Below, in pieces: positions 43,151-51,296 of a DNA stretch of 64,000 nt. The position numbers and the translations under genes were made by a program. The stretch covers positions 496,001-560,000 of the forward strand of contig CAVWPS010000001.1 in the NCBI GenBank assembly GCA_963756975.1, read 5' to 3'. The stretch is from CAVRQM01 sp963756975. GTDB taxonomy: Bacteria > Pseudomonadota > Alphaproteobacteria > Acetobacterales > Acetobacteraceae. Each line of letters begins with the position of its first letter. Within the stretch, counting starts at the first letter, position 1. The notes under the pieces were generated by a model. It was not told the origin of the DNA, searched no databases, and worked only from the letters and a program-made list of their open reading frames with translations.

Positions 43151-44448
43151 ACGACATGTCCCGCCGCACGCTGCCGCCGCAAAGCCCGCACGACGACGAT
43201 ACGCCGCGCCTGAAACCGCGTCAGTCGGGGCCGTTCGGCGTGCTCGACATCGGCACGACCAAGATCGTCTGCATCATCGGGCGCACCGAAAGCGACGGCA
43301 GCAACCGCGTGCTCGGCTTCGGCTGGCAGCGCGGCGTCGGCGTGCGCGGCGGCGGGATCACCGATATCGAGGCCGCCGAGCGGGCGATCCGCGCGGCCGT
43401 CGGTCAGGCGGAAAACCAGGCCGACACGCGGCTGCGCACCATCACCGTCAACCTCAGCTGCGGCCAGCCGGAAAGCCGCCTGTTCAACGTGCAGTGGCCG
43501 CTCGGCGGACGCGCGGTGGGCGAGGCCGATATTCGCCGCGTGCTGATGGAGGGCCGCGCGAGGGCCGTCAGCGAGGGCCGCGAGATCATCCATTCCCTGC
43601 CGCTCGCGTTCGCGGCCGACGACGCGCACGGCATCCACGATCCGCGCGGCCTGCATTGCGACGTGCTGAGTGCCCGCCTGCATGTGGTCGACGCCGTGCG
43701 GACGGCGCTGATGACGCTGAACGCGTGCATCGCGCGGTGCGACCTCGAAATCGCCGAGCTGGTCAGCGCCCCGATGGCGGCCGGCATGTCCACGCTGGTC
43801 GAGGACGAACGCCAGCTCGGTGCGACCGTGCTCGACATGGGCGGCGGCACCACCGGCATGGCGGTGTTCGCCGAGGGCCAGTTGCTGCACACGGCGCAAC
43901 TGCCGGTCGGCGGCCAGCACGTCACCAACGATATCGCGCGTGTGTTGAGCACGCCGGTCTCGCACGCGGAGCGGCTGAAGACGCTGTACGGCAGCGCGCA
44001 GGCGAGCCCGGACGACGACCGCGAGATGCTGCCCGTCCCGCTGGTCGGCGAGGAAGAGCACCAGATGACCAAGGTGCCGCGCACGATGGTGGTCAACATC
44101 ATCAAGCCGCGACTCGAGGAGACGTTCGAGCTGGTCAAGGAACGTCTCGAAGGCTCCGGACTCGGCCGCGCGGCCGGCACGCGCGTCGTGCTGACCGGTG
44201 GCGCCAGCCAGCTCAACGGCGCGCGCGAAATGGCGGCGCGCATCCTGGGCCGCACCGTGCGGCACGGACGGCCGCCGTCGTTGCGCGGCTTGCCCGACAT
44301 CGCCACCGGCCCCGCGTTCGCGACCGCCGTCGGGCTGCTCGCATGGGCGGCCGGCGCCGGCCGCAGCCCGTACGACATCGACCTCACGGCCGAGCGGCCC
44401 GGCGGGCTGGTTCGCCGCATCGTCCAGTTTTTGCGTGAGCGGGTCTGA
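43147..44448 (+). CDS. ftsA: Cell division protein FtsA
   Basis: Actin-like ATPase that anchors FtsZ to the membrane; 433 aa. GVLDIGTTKIVCIIGR (phosphate 1), TVNLSCGQPESRL, ATVLDMGGGTTGMAVF (phosphate 2), VVLTGGASQLNGAREMA (adenosine), and a C-terminal amphipathic helix GGLVRRIVQFLRERV for membrane binding. GTG 43147 overlaps the ftsQ stop; ATG 43156 is an alternative. A 57-base gap then precedes ftsZ. Confidence 0.95.
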   Translation: MNDMSRRTLPPQSPHDDDTPRLKPRQSGPFGVLDIGTTKIVCIIGRTESDGSNRVLGFGWQRGVGVRGGGITDIEAAERAIRAAVGQAENQADTRLRTITVNLSCGQPESRLFNVQWPLGGRAVGEADIRRVLMEGRARAVSEGREIIHSLPLAFAADDAHGIHDPRGLHCDVLSARLHVVDAVRTALMTLNACIARCDLEIAELVSAPMAAGMSTLVEDERQLGATVLDMGGGTTGMAVFAEGQLLHTAQLPVGGQHVTNDIARVLSTPVSHAERLKTLYGSAQASPDDDREMLPVPLVGEEEHQMTKVPRTMVVNIIKPRLEETFELVKERLEGSGLGRAAGTRVVLTGGASQLNGAREMAARILGRTVRHGRPPSLRGLPDIATGPAFATAVGLLAWAAGAGRSPYDIDLTAERPGGLVRRIVQFLRERV

Positions 44449-44505
44449 GATGAACCGACTCGTGCCAGTCATCTACATCGAGATTCCGAGGGGGGAGTTT
44501 ACACC

Positions 44506-46246
44506 ATGGTCCTGAGCCTGATGATCCCGCAGACGCAGCACACCGATTTCAGCCCCCGGATCACGGTGATCGGGGTCGGCGGCGGCGGCACCAACGCGGT
44601 CGACAACATGATCGCGTCGAACCTTCAGGGCGTGGAGTTCGTCGTCGCGAACACCGATGCGCAACAGCTCGTGCACAGCCGTGCCGACCGCCGCATCCAG
44701 CTTGGCCCGCACATCACGCAGGGCCTCGGCGCGGGTGCGAAGCCGGAGATCGGGCGCGCGGCGGCGGAGGAGGCTGCCGAGGAGCTGTACCGTCACCTCG
44801 ACGGCACGCACATGGTGTTCATCACCGCCGGCATGGGCGGCGGCACCGGAACCGGTGCCGCCCCGGTGATCGCGCGGATGGCCCGCGAGCGGAACATCCT
44901 GACCGTCGGCGTGGTGACGAAGCCGTTCACGTTCGAAGGCAGCCGTCGCGCGCGCGCCGCCGAGGCCGGCATCGAGGAACTGCAGCAGTATGTCGACACG
45001 CTGATCGTCATTCCGAACCAGAACCTGTTCCGCCTCGCCAACGAGCGGACCGGCTGGAAAGAGGCGTTCAAGATGGCCGACAACGTCCTGTACATGGGCG
45101 TGCGCGGCGTCACCGACCTGATGGTCGCCCCGGGCCTGATCAACCTCGACTTCGCCGACATCCGCACCGTCATGGCCGAGATGGGCAAGGCGATGATGGG
45201 CACCGGCGAGGCGGAGGGCGAGAACCGGGCGATCCGCGCCGCCGAGGCCGCGATCAGCAACCCGCTGCTGGAGGATACCAGCATGAACGGGGCGCGCGGC
45301 CTGCTGATCAACATCACCGGCGGCGAGGACATGACGCTGTTCGAGGTCGATCAGGCGGCGAACCGCATCCGCGAGGAAGTGGACGAGGGTGCGAACATCA
45401 TCTTCGGCTCGGCGATCGATGACGACCTGGCCGGCCGCGTGCGGGTGAGCGTGGTCGCGACCGGGATCGAGAGCGCGGCCCAGCGCGACGCGCAGCGGCC
45501 CCGGCTGGTCGCGGTCGGCGGCGGCGCGCCCGTCGTGGCGAACGCGGTCGCGACCCAGCCCAACCAGCCGGCGTCGCAGCCGCAGCAACAGACCGCCCTG
45601 CCCCCGACCCCGCTGCCGCCGCTCGGTACGGCCGGTGCCGGCACCGCTGGCGCAGTTGCAGGCGGCGGCCCACGCGCACTCGGTCTCGCAAGCCCACGCG
45701 GCGGCTCAGGCCGCACCGCAGATCCTGGCGCCGAGCCCCGGCCCGGCAATGTTCGCGCCGCAGCAGCGTCAGTCGCCCGATCCGCACGCGCAGCACGGGC
45801 AGCCGATGCAGCCTCTCCAGCAAGGGCAGCAGGCGCAGCAGCCGCTGCCGACACCGACCCGGCCCGCCCAGCCGCCCCGCGCGGGCCGCGTCGCCATCTC
45901 CGACCCGACCGGCGAGCAGCGGCCCGGCCGGGGTCTGTTCGCCGAAGGGCCCGCGCAGCCCAGCGCGCCGCCGCCCTCCGCCCCGCGCAAGAGCATTTTC
46001 GGGATCGTCACCGGGGCGATCCGCGGCGGCAATCACCAGCCGGACGCGCATCAGGGCCCGATGCAGCCCGCCTCGTCCGCCGTCCACGCGGACCAGCAGC
46101 AGCAACGCGCCGAGCCGTCGCTGCGCCACGACGACGGCTACGGTCACGACGAACACCCCGCCCCGTCCCGCGCGCACGTGCGGCAGGCGGCCGGCGAGGA
46201 GATGGGGCTCGATATCCCGGCGTTCCTGCGGCGGCAGTCTTCCTAG
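44506..46246 (+). CDS. ftsZ: Cell division protein FtsZ; +1 shift in the C-terminal linker
   Basis: Tubulin-like GTPase forming the Z ring. The globular domain (residues about 10-320) is intact: ITVIGVGGGGTNAVDNMI, GMGGGTGTGAAPVIARMA, NQNLFRLANERTGWKEAFKMA, INITGGEDMTLFEVDQAANRI. After a Gln/Pro-rich stretch near 45600-45640 the frame must move one base. It then gives a long Ala/Gln/Pro-rich linker (QLQAAAHAHSVSQAHAAAQA) ending EEMGLDIPAFLRRQSS, the conserved peptide that binds FtsA and other partners. Dropping one base gives about 579 aa. In the unshifted frame the protein would run into the downstream repeat and lose this peptide. A strong Shine-Dalgarno (AGGGGGGAG, 44488-44497) precedes ATG 44506. 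Confidence 0.94.
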
Positions 46247-46276
46247 GCTGGCTGACGACCGCACCGAAGCGAACCC

Positions 46277-46368
46277 AGACCCTCACCCCGGCCCTCTCCC
46301 AGAAAGCGGGAGAGGGAGAAGGTCTGCTCCCTCTCCCGGCTTATGGGAGAGGGCCGGGGTGAGGGTCT
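46277..46368. repeat. Long palindromic element between ftsZ and lpxC
   Basis: Two perfectly complementary 25-base arms (46277-46301 and 46344-46368, starting AGACCCTCACCCC and ending GGGGTGAGGGTCT) enclose a second inverted repeat (46307-46318 with 46327-46338), so the RNA would fold into one very long hairpin. This resembles the dispersed REP-like palindromes of GC-rich proteobacteria. It could stop transcription or protect the 3' end of the dcw transcript. A degenerate relative lies at 27441-27475. The remainder of the gap to lpxC (46369-46506) shows nothing I can identify. Confidence 0.8.
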
Positions 46369-46506
46369 CACCTCACGCCGCCGTGCTGCAAACCGCAGCG
46401 CAATATCCGGCAACAATCATTGACTCGCGGCACCACGGGCCGCCCGCCTAAACCATCGTTCAGAAGTCCCTGGCGAGTGTGGCAGGGATGATGGAGGCGA
46501 CGGCGC

Positions 46507-47475
46507 ATGGACGGGCTACCGATGGCGATCATGCCGAACGCCCCCGCTCCCCGTCAGCGCACCATCGGCGCCTCGATCGGCTGCGTCGGCGTCGGCCTCC
46601 ATACCGGGCGGCGCGCGTCGCTGACCCTGCACCCCGCGCCGGTCGACCACGGCATCGCCTTCCGCCGCACCGACCTCGGCGGCGCGCCGATCCTGCCCGC
46701 GTCCTGGGACCGGGTGGCCGACACGCGGCTCTGCACCGTGCTGGCCGATCCCGCGCGCCCGGACCTGCGGATCGGCACGGTCGAGCACGTGATGGCGGCG
46801 CTCGCGGCGGCCGGGATCACCAACGCGCTGATCGACGTGGACGGCCCGGAATGCCCGATCCTGGACGGCTCGGCCGCTCCGTTCGTGTTCCTGATCGACT
46901 GCGCCGGGGCACGGGACCAGGACGCGGCGGTCACGGTCGTCATGCCGACCCGGATGATCCGCGTGACCGACGGTGCCGCGTTCGCGGAGTTGCGCCCGGC
47001 GCTGGACGCCTCGGCGCTCGACATCGCGATGACGATCGACTTCGACGCGGCCGCGATCGGCTCGCAGCACATCCGCCTGTCCGCGACCGAGCCGACGATC
47101 CGGTCCGAGCTGATCCGGGCCCGCACGTTCACGATGGCCGATGACGTGGCGAAGCTGCGCGCGGCGGGTCTCGCGCGCGGCGGCAGCTTGGAGAATGCCG
47201 TCGTGGTCGAGGGCGCCAAGGTCCTCAACCCCGCCGGCTGGCGGATGGACGGCGAATGCGTGCGGCACAAGGCGCTCGACGCGGTGGGCGACCTTGCCCT
47301 CGCCGGGCTTGCGTTGCGGGGGCGCTTCACCGGCCATTGTTCCGGCCACGCGCTCAACAACCGCCTGCTGCGCGCGATGTTCGCCGACGCGGCCAACTGG
47401 CGCACGATCGACATGGACCCGGCGGTCGCGACCGCGCGCGGGTGGCTCGTCCGGGCGGACGCGGCCGCCGCCTGA
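46507..47475 (+). CDS. lpxC: UDP-3-O-acyl-N-acetylglucosamine deacetylase
   Basis: Zinc enzyme catalysing the committed step of lipid A synthesis; 322 aa. TIGASIGCVGVGLHTGRRASL opens the fold. Zinc ligands are His in TVEHVMAALAA and His/Asp in RHKALDAVGDLAL, and the catalytic His is in GHCSGHALNN. ECPILDGSAAPFV is also conserved. The start could be ATG 46507, 46522 or 46531. Intact lpxC implies a lipopolysaccharide-bearing outer membrane. The 160-base gap after it shows no clear terminator. Confidence 0.95.
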   Translation: MDGLPMAIMPNAPAPRQRTIGASIGCVGVGLHTGRRASLTLHPAPVDHGIAFRRTDLGGAPILPASWDRVADTRLCTVLADPARPDLRIGTVEHVMAALAAAGITNALIDVDGPECPILDGSAAPFVFLIDCAGARDQDAAVTVVMPTRMIRVTDGAAFAELRPALDASALDIAMTIDFDAAAIGSQHIRLSATEPTIRSELIRARTFTMADDVAKLRAAGLARGGSLENAVVVEGAKVLNPAGWRMDGECVRHKALDAVGDLALAGLALRGRFTGHCSGHALNNRLLRAMFADAANWRTIDMDPAVATARGWLVRADAAAA

Positions 47476-47636
47476 TCCCCGCCGGCCAAAGACCAGCCGC
47501 CGGACGACCGCCACCTGGAATCCGCCGCCCGAAATCCGCCGCCGACTGACGATTTCGCGAGCATCTCCCCGAAAGGCGGCCTTGTGCTGGCTTCGCGCGT
47601 TCAGGTGTCCGAAGGTCCGCGCGACGGGGGACGCAG

Positions 47637-48449
47637 TTGCACAAGTTTGCCGGCCTGCTCGACCGAAATGCGCGTGGTGACCCGCCGGTCACGACGGCCG
47701 AGCTGCGCCGCCAGATCGAGGACCTCAAGATCGCGGTTCAGGTCCGCGACGACTTGATCGCGGTCGCGGCCCACGAATTGCGCAACCCCATGACCCCCAT
47801 CCTGGGCGTGGCGGAGCTGGCGTTGGCCTCCGCGCGGGCCGCGGGCGCGGCGGTGCCACCCCGGACGATCATGCTGCTGGAGAGGATGGAAGTGCTGGTC
47901 CAAGACTATGTTCGCCGCGCCACGCGGCTCCTCGACGTCACGCGTGTCAGCAGCGGCGATTTCCGGCTGGAACCGGCCGACATCGACCTGTCGGAGGTCG
48001 TGCGGACCGTGACGTCCCGCTACGAGGTGGTCGCCGCCCACTGCCGCAGCCCGTTCGAGATCGAGGTCGCCGACCGGGTGAACAGCTTCTGCGACGCGCT
48101 CGCGGCCGAGCAGGTGGTTGAAAACCTCGTCTCGAACGCGCTGAAATTCGGCGCGGGCCGGCCGGTTTCGGTGCGCTTGCACGCCGAGGGCGGGATGGCC
48201 CTGGTCGCGGTTCGGGACAACGGCGTCGGGATGCGGCCGGATCAGCAGGCGCGGTTGTTCGGACGGTTCGAGCAGGTGCTCAGCGAGTATCGCGCCGGCG
48301 GCTTCGGCATCGGACTTTGGGTCTCCAAGCGGCTGGTCGACGCCATGGCCGGATCGATCGAGGTCACCAGCACGATCGGTCAGGGTTCGACCTTCGTCGT
48401 CCGGCTGCCGCTGGCCGGCCCGGCCGCCCCATCGGTGCGCCTGTCGTGA
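47637..48449 (+). CDS. Soluble histidine kinase without input domain
   Basis: A 270-aa kinase with only a short N-terminus before the HisKA domain. The phospho-acceptor is His46 in AVAAHELRNPMTPIL. The HATPase part has N box VENLVSNALKFG, G1 VRDNGVGM, F box LFGRFEQV and G2 GGFGIGLWVSK. No membrane span, PAS or GAF domain is visible, so its signal must come from a partner protein. The coupled KaiC-type gene (GTGA overlap at 48446-48449) is the obvious candidate. The start is TTG 47637; an alternative start slightly inside is possible. Confidence 0.85.
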   Translation: MHKFAGLLDRNARGDPPVTTAELRRQIEDLKIAVQVRDDLIAVAAHELRNPMTPILGVAELALASARAAGAAVPPRTIMLLERMEVLVQDYVRRATRLLDVTRVSSGDFRLEPADIDLSEVVRTVTSRYEVVAAHCRSPFEIEVADRVNSFCDALAAEQVVENLVSNALKFGAGRPVSVRLHAEGGMALVAVRDNGVGMRPDQQARLFGRFEQVLSEYRAGGFGIGLWVSKRLVDAMAGSIEVTSTIGQGSTFVVRLPLAGPAAPSVRLS

Positions 48450-49909
48450 CCGCCGTGACGACCCCAGCCGCCGACGAGGGCGCGCCGGCGGGCGTGCCGC
48501 GCGTCCCGAGCCGCGTTCCGGGCCTCGACACCATCCTGCATGGCGGGTTCCTGCGCGCCGGCTTGTATATGATCCAGGGCACGCCGGGCACCGGCAAGAC
48601 GGTGCTGGCGAGTCAGATTATCTACGCGGCGGCGGCGAACGGGGCGAAGACGCTGTTCGTGACGGTGCTGGGCGAGAACCACGGGCGCATGATGGTGCAC
48701 CTGCGCACGATGCGGTTCTTCGATGAAACGCTGATGCCCGATCACGTCGCTTACGTCAGCGCCTATCACGCGCTGGACACCGACGGTCTGCCGGGGATCA
48801 CGACGCTGATCCGGCGCGAGGTGCTGGCCCGCGGCAGCACGCTGATGGTGCTGGACGGCGTGAGCGCGATCGAGGCGACGGTCACGAGCGACCTCGGCCT
48901 CAAGCGGTTCGCCCACGAGTTGCAGACCCTGGCGTCGTCGACCGATTGCACGATGTTCCTGCTGACGACGTCGGAGTCCGCGACCGCGCCGGAGCGGACG
49001 ATGGTCGACGGCCTGATCGAACTGAAGCAGCGCCTCTACGGAGCCCGCAACGAGCGGCGGCTGCTGGTTCAGAAGATTCGCGGTACCAAATATATCGAAG
49101 GCGAGCACGCGTTCCGGATCGACGACACCGGCATAACCGTCTTTCCCCGCACCGAGGCGGTCCACGGTACCGAGCCCGAGATCCAGATCGAGCGGGTTCC
49201 GATGTCGACCGGCGTGATGGCGCTCGACGTCATGCTGGGGGGCGGCATTCCGGCCGGCAGCGTGACCGCGATCGTCGGGCCGACCGGGACCGGCAAGACG
49301 ACGCTCGGGCTGCAATTCCTGTCCGGGTCGACGCCCCAGCAACCCGGCCTGCTGTTCGGCTGTTTCGAGCCGCCGGCGCGGCTGCGGATCAAGGCGGCGG
49401 CACTCGGCTTCGACCTTGCCGGCGCGGAGGGGCGGGGCGAGGTGACGCAGCTCTGGCATCCGGTCGGCGAGCACATCCTGGACGAGCTCGCGACCCGGCT
49501 GCTCGACACCGTGCGGCGGCGCGGCATCCGGCGGTTGCTGATCGACGGGGTCTACGGCTTCCAGCAGGCCGCGCTGGAGCCGGAGCGGATCGTCCGGTTC
49601 TGGTCCGCGCTGACCAACGAGCTGCGCAGGCTCGGTGTGACGACGTTGCACACGCTCGAATTGCCGGATTTCGCGCAGGATCACCCGCTGGGGCCGTTCA
49701 GCGCCGTGTCCTCGATGGCGGAGGTGCAGATCCTGTTGAAATCGGAGGCGACCGAGACCGGCCGCCGCCGCCTGCTGTCGCTGCTCAAGGTCAAGGATAC
49801 CGACTTCGACCTGGCCAGCCGGGTCTATGAAATTCTTCAAGTGGGCATCGTCGTCGACGGGATCGGCTTGCCGCCCGTGGTTGCGAACGCTGCGCGTAAT
49901 GAGACGTGA
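48446..49909 (+). CDS. KaiC-family double-domain ATPase
   Basis: 487 aa with two RecA-like KaiC domains. Domain 1 (about residues 17-240): PSRVPGLDTILHGGFLRAGL, Walker A GTPGTGKT (45-52), Walker B LMVLDG (Asp137), and QKIRGTKYIEGEHAFRIDDTG, the typical KaiC domain end. Domain 2 (about 247-475): STGVMALDVMLGGGIPAGS, Walker A GPTGTGKT (278-285), Walker B RLLIDG (Asp367). Each domain keeps one Glu after the second core strand (LGEN, CFEPP) rather than the Glu-Glu pair of clock KaiC. The Ser/Thr autophosphorylation pair of cyanobacterial KaiC is not evident. GTG 48446 overlaps the kinase stop and its own stop overlaps the receiver start, so all three are coupled. No kaiA or kaiB lies nearby. Its output is unknown. 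Confidence 0.9.
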   Translation: MTAVTTPAADEGAPAGVPRVPSRVPGLDTILHGGFLRAGLYMIQGTPGTGKTVLASQIIYAAAANGAKTLFVTVLGENHGRMMVHLRTMRFFDETLMPDHVAYVSAYHALDTDGLPGITTLIRREVLARGSTLMVLDGVSAIEATVTSDLGLKRFAHELQTLASSTDCTMFLLTTSESATAPERTMVDGLIELKQRLYGARNERRLLVQKIRGTKYIEGEHAFRIDDTGITVFPRTEAVHGTEPEIQIERVPMSTGVMALDVMLGGGIPAGSVTAIVGPTGTGKTTLGLQFLSGSTPQQPGLLFGCFEPPARLRIKAAALGFDLAGAEGRGEVTQLWHPVGEHILDELATRLLDTVRRRGIRRLLIDGVYGFQQAALEPERIVRFWSALTNELRRLGVTTLHTLELPDFAQDHPLGPFSAVSSMAEVQILLKSEATETGRRRLLSLLKVKDTDFDLASRVYEILQVGIVVDGIGLPPVVANAARNET

Positions 49910-50295
49910 GCGCCGCGCTCACCGTGCTGATCGTCGAGGACGAGTTCGCGATCGCCGAGTTGCTCGAGCTGGTTCTGACCGACGAGGGCTACCGGGTTCT
50001 CAAGGCGAGCAACGGGTTGCAGGGGCTGGCACGCTTCGCCGAGGCGCGGCCGGATCTGATCATCTCCGATTTCATGATGCCGGGCCTCGACGGCGCCGGG
50101 CTCATCGCCGCCCTTCGCGAACGCGCCGGCACGCCGGAGATCCCGTGCATCCTGATGAGCTCGATGCCGGAGGAGAATGTTCGCGAGCGGGTCCAGGGCT
50201 ACGCCGCGTTCGTCCGCAAGCCGTTCCAGCTCGCCGCGGTGGTGGCGCTGGTCGAGCGCATCATCGGTCCGCCGGCGAACGACAGTCAGCCTTGA
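49906..50295 (+). CDS. Stand-alone receiver-domain response regulator
   Basis: A 129-aa CheY-like protein consisting of a receiver only: acidic pair VLIVEDEF, phospho-acceptor Asp55 in IISDFMMPGLDG, Ser/Thr region ILMSSM and Lys in FVRKPFQLA. It has no DNA-binding or enzymatic output, so it must act by protein contact or as a phosphorelay intermediate. GTG 49906 overlaps the KaiC stop (GTGA). It is the third gene of the kinase-KaiC-receiver operon and ends 44 bases before bamD. Confidence 0.88.
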   Translation: MSAALTVLIVEDEFAIAELLELVLTDEGYRVLKASNGLQGLARFAEARPDLIISDFMMPGLDGAGLIAALRERAGTPEIPCILMSSMPEENVRERVQGYAAFVRKPFQLAAVVALVERIIGPPANDSQP

Positions 50296-50339
50296 GGGCG
50301 ACTGTGCGGCGCGCGGGCGCGTGATATACGACGCGAATC

Positions 50340-51266
50340 ATGAGGTTCCCGACCCTTCGCCCGATTCTCCTCGTCGCCGTGCTGCTCCTGCCCGGAGGGT
50401 GCGAGACGCTGGATTCGGTCAATCCGTTCAGCAGTTCGAAAGCGGCCATTCCCGACGACAGTCAGGCGGCCGCCGACAGCAAGGACCCGTCGAAGATCCC
50501 GGTCGAGACGCTGTACGGCCACGGGGTCGACGCGCTGACGAGCAAGCGGTATTCGCAGGCGGTGACCGAGTTCGATAACGTCGAACGGTACTACCCCTAT
50601 TCGAACTTCGCGGTGAACGCGCAGCTGATGCAGGGGTATTCGGAGTATCTGGAGAACGACTACACGAGCTCGATCGCCACACTGGACCGGTTCATTCAGC
50701 TCCACCCGGCGCACCGCGACATCGCCTACGCCTATTACCTGCGGGCACTCGACTATTACGAACAGATTGCCGACGTGGCGCGCGACCAGAAGGGCACGTC
50801 CGACGCGATGGACGCCCTGCAGGAGGTCGTGAACCGGTTTCCGGACAGTGCCTACGGGCGTGACGCGCGGCTGAAGATCGACCTCGGGCGCGACCACCTC
50901 GCCGGCAAGGAAATGGCGATCGGCCGGTATTACGAGAACCAGCACCTCTACACCGCCGCGATCGGGCGATTCCAGCGCGTGATCGACGACTACCAGACCA
51001 CCAACCACGTGCCCGAGGCGCTGCACCGGCTGACCGAGATCTACCTGATCCTCGGCCTGCCCGATCAGGCGAAGCGGACGGCGGCCGTGCTGGGCCACAA
51101 CTATCCGGGCAGCCCGTGGTACGCCGACAGCTACAACCAGCTCGTCAGCGACGCCGACATCAAGGGCGCGCCGGTCTACGCCAGTGCCGCGCCGACCGGG
51201 GATGGCGGCGGCACCGCGCCGCCGCCGCCCGGCCTGCTGTCGCGCGTTTTGGGCTCGATTTTCTGA
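50340..51266 (+). CDS. bamD: Outer-membrane assembly lipoprotein BamD (ComL)
   Basis: A 308-aa lipoprotein of the BAM complex that inserts beta-barrel proteins. The signal peptide ends in the lipobox LLPGGC (Cys21). TPR repeats follow, with the BamD segments VETLYGHGVDALTSKRYSQAV, FDNVERYYPYSNFAVNAQLM and AYAYYLRALDYYEQIADVARD. The C-terminus is Gly/Pro-rich. recN follows after 30 bases. The gene order lpxC...bamD-recN-ligA is common in alphaproteobacteria; here the KaiC operon lies within it. Confidence 0.95.
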   Translation: MRFPTLRPILLVAVLLLPGGCETLDSVNPFSSSKAAIPDDSQAAADSKDPSKIPVETLYGHGVDALTSKRYSQAVTEFDNVERYYPYSNFAVNAQLMQGYSEYLENDYTSSIATLDRFIQLHPAHRDIAYAYYLRALDYYEQIADVARDQKGTSDAMDALQEVVNRFPDSAYGRDARLKIDLGRDHLAGKEMAIGRYYENQHLYTAAIGRFQRVIDDYQTTNHVPEALHRLTEIYLILGLPDQAKRTAAVLGHNYPGSPWYADSYNQLVSDADIKGAPVYASAAPTGDGGGTAPPPPGLLSRVLGSIF

Positions 51267-51296
51267 CCCGCTCGTCGTCATAGGCGTGGTGCGCGG

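Noticed and set aside
44506..46362. FtsZ read to 46362 in the unshifted frame
   Set aside because: That frame gives Arg-rich sequence, runs into the palindromic repeat and lacks the conserved FtsZ end peptide, which is present one base over.
46369..46506. A possible promoter or small RNA upstream of lpxC
   Set aside because: No convincing -35/-10 pair or conserved RNA motif could be identified.
48446..49909. A circadian clock kaiC
   Set aside because: No kaiA or kaiB nearby, no evident Ser/Thr phosphorylation pair and a single Glu per domain; only KaiC-family membership is supported.
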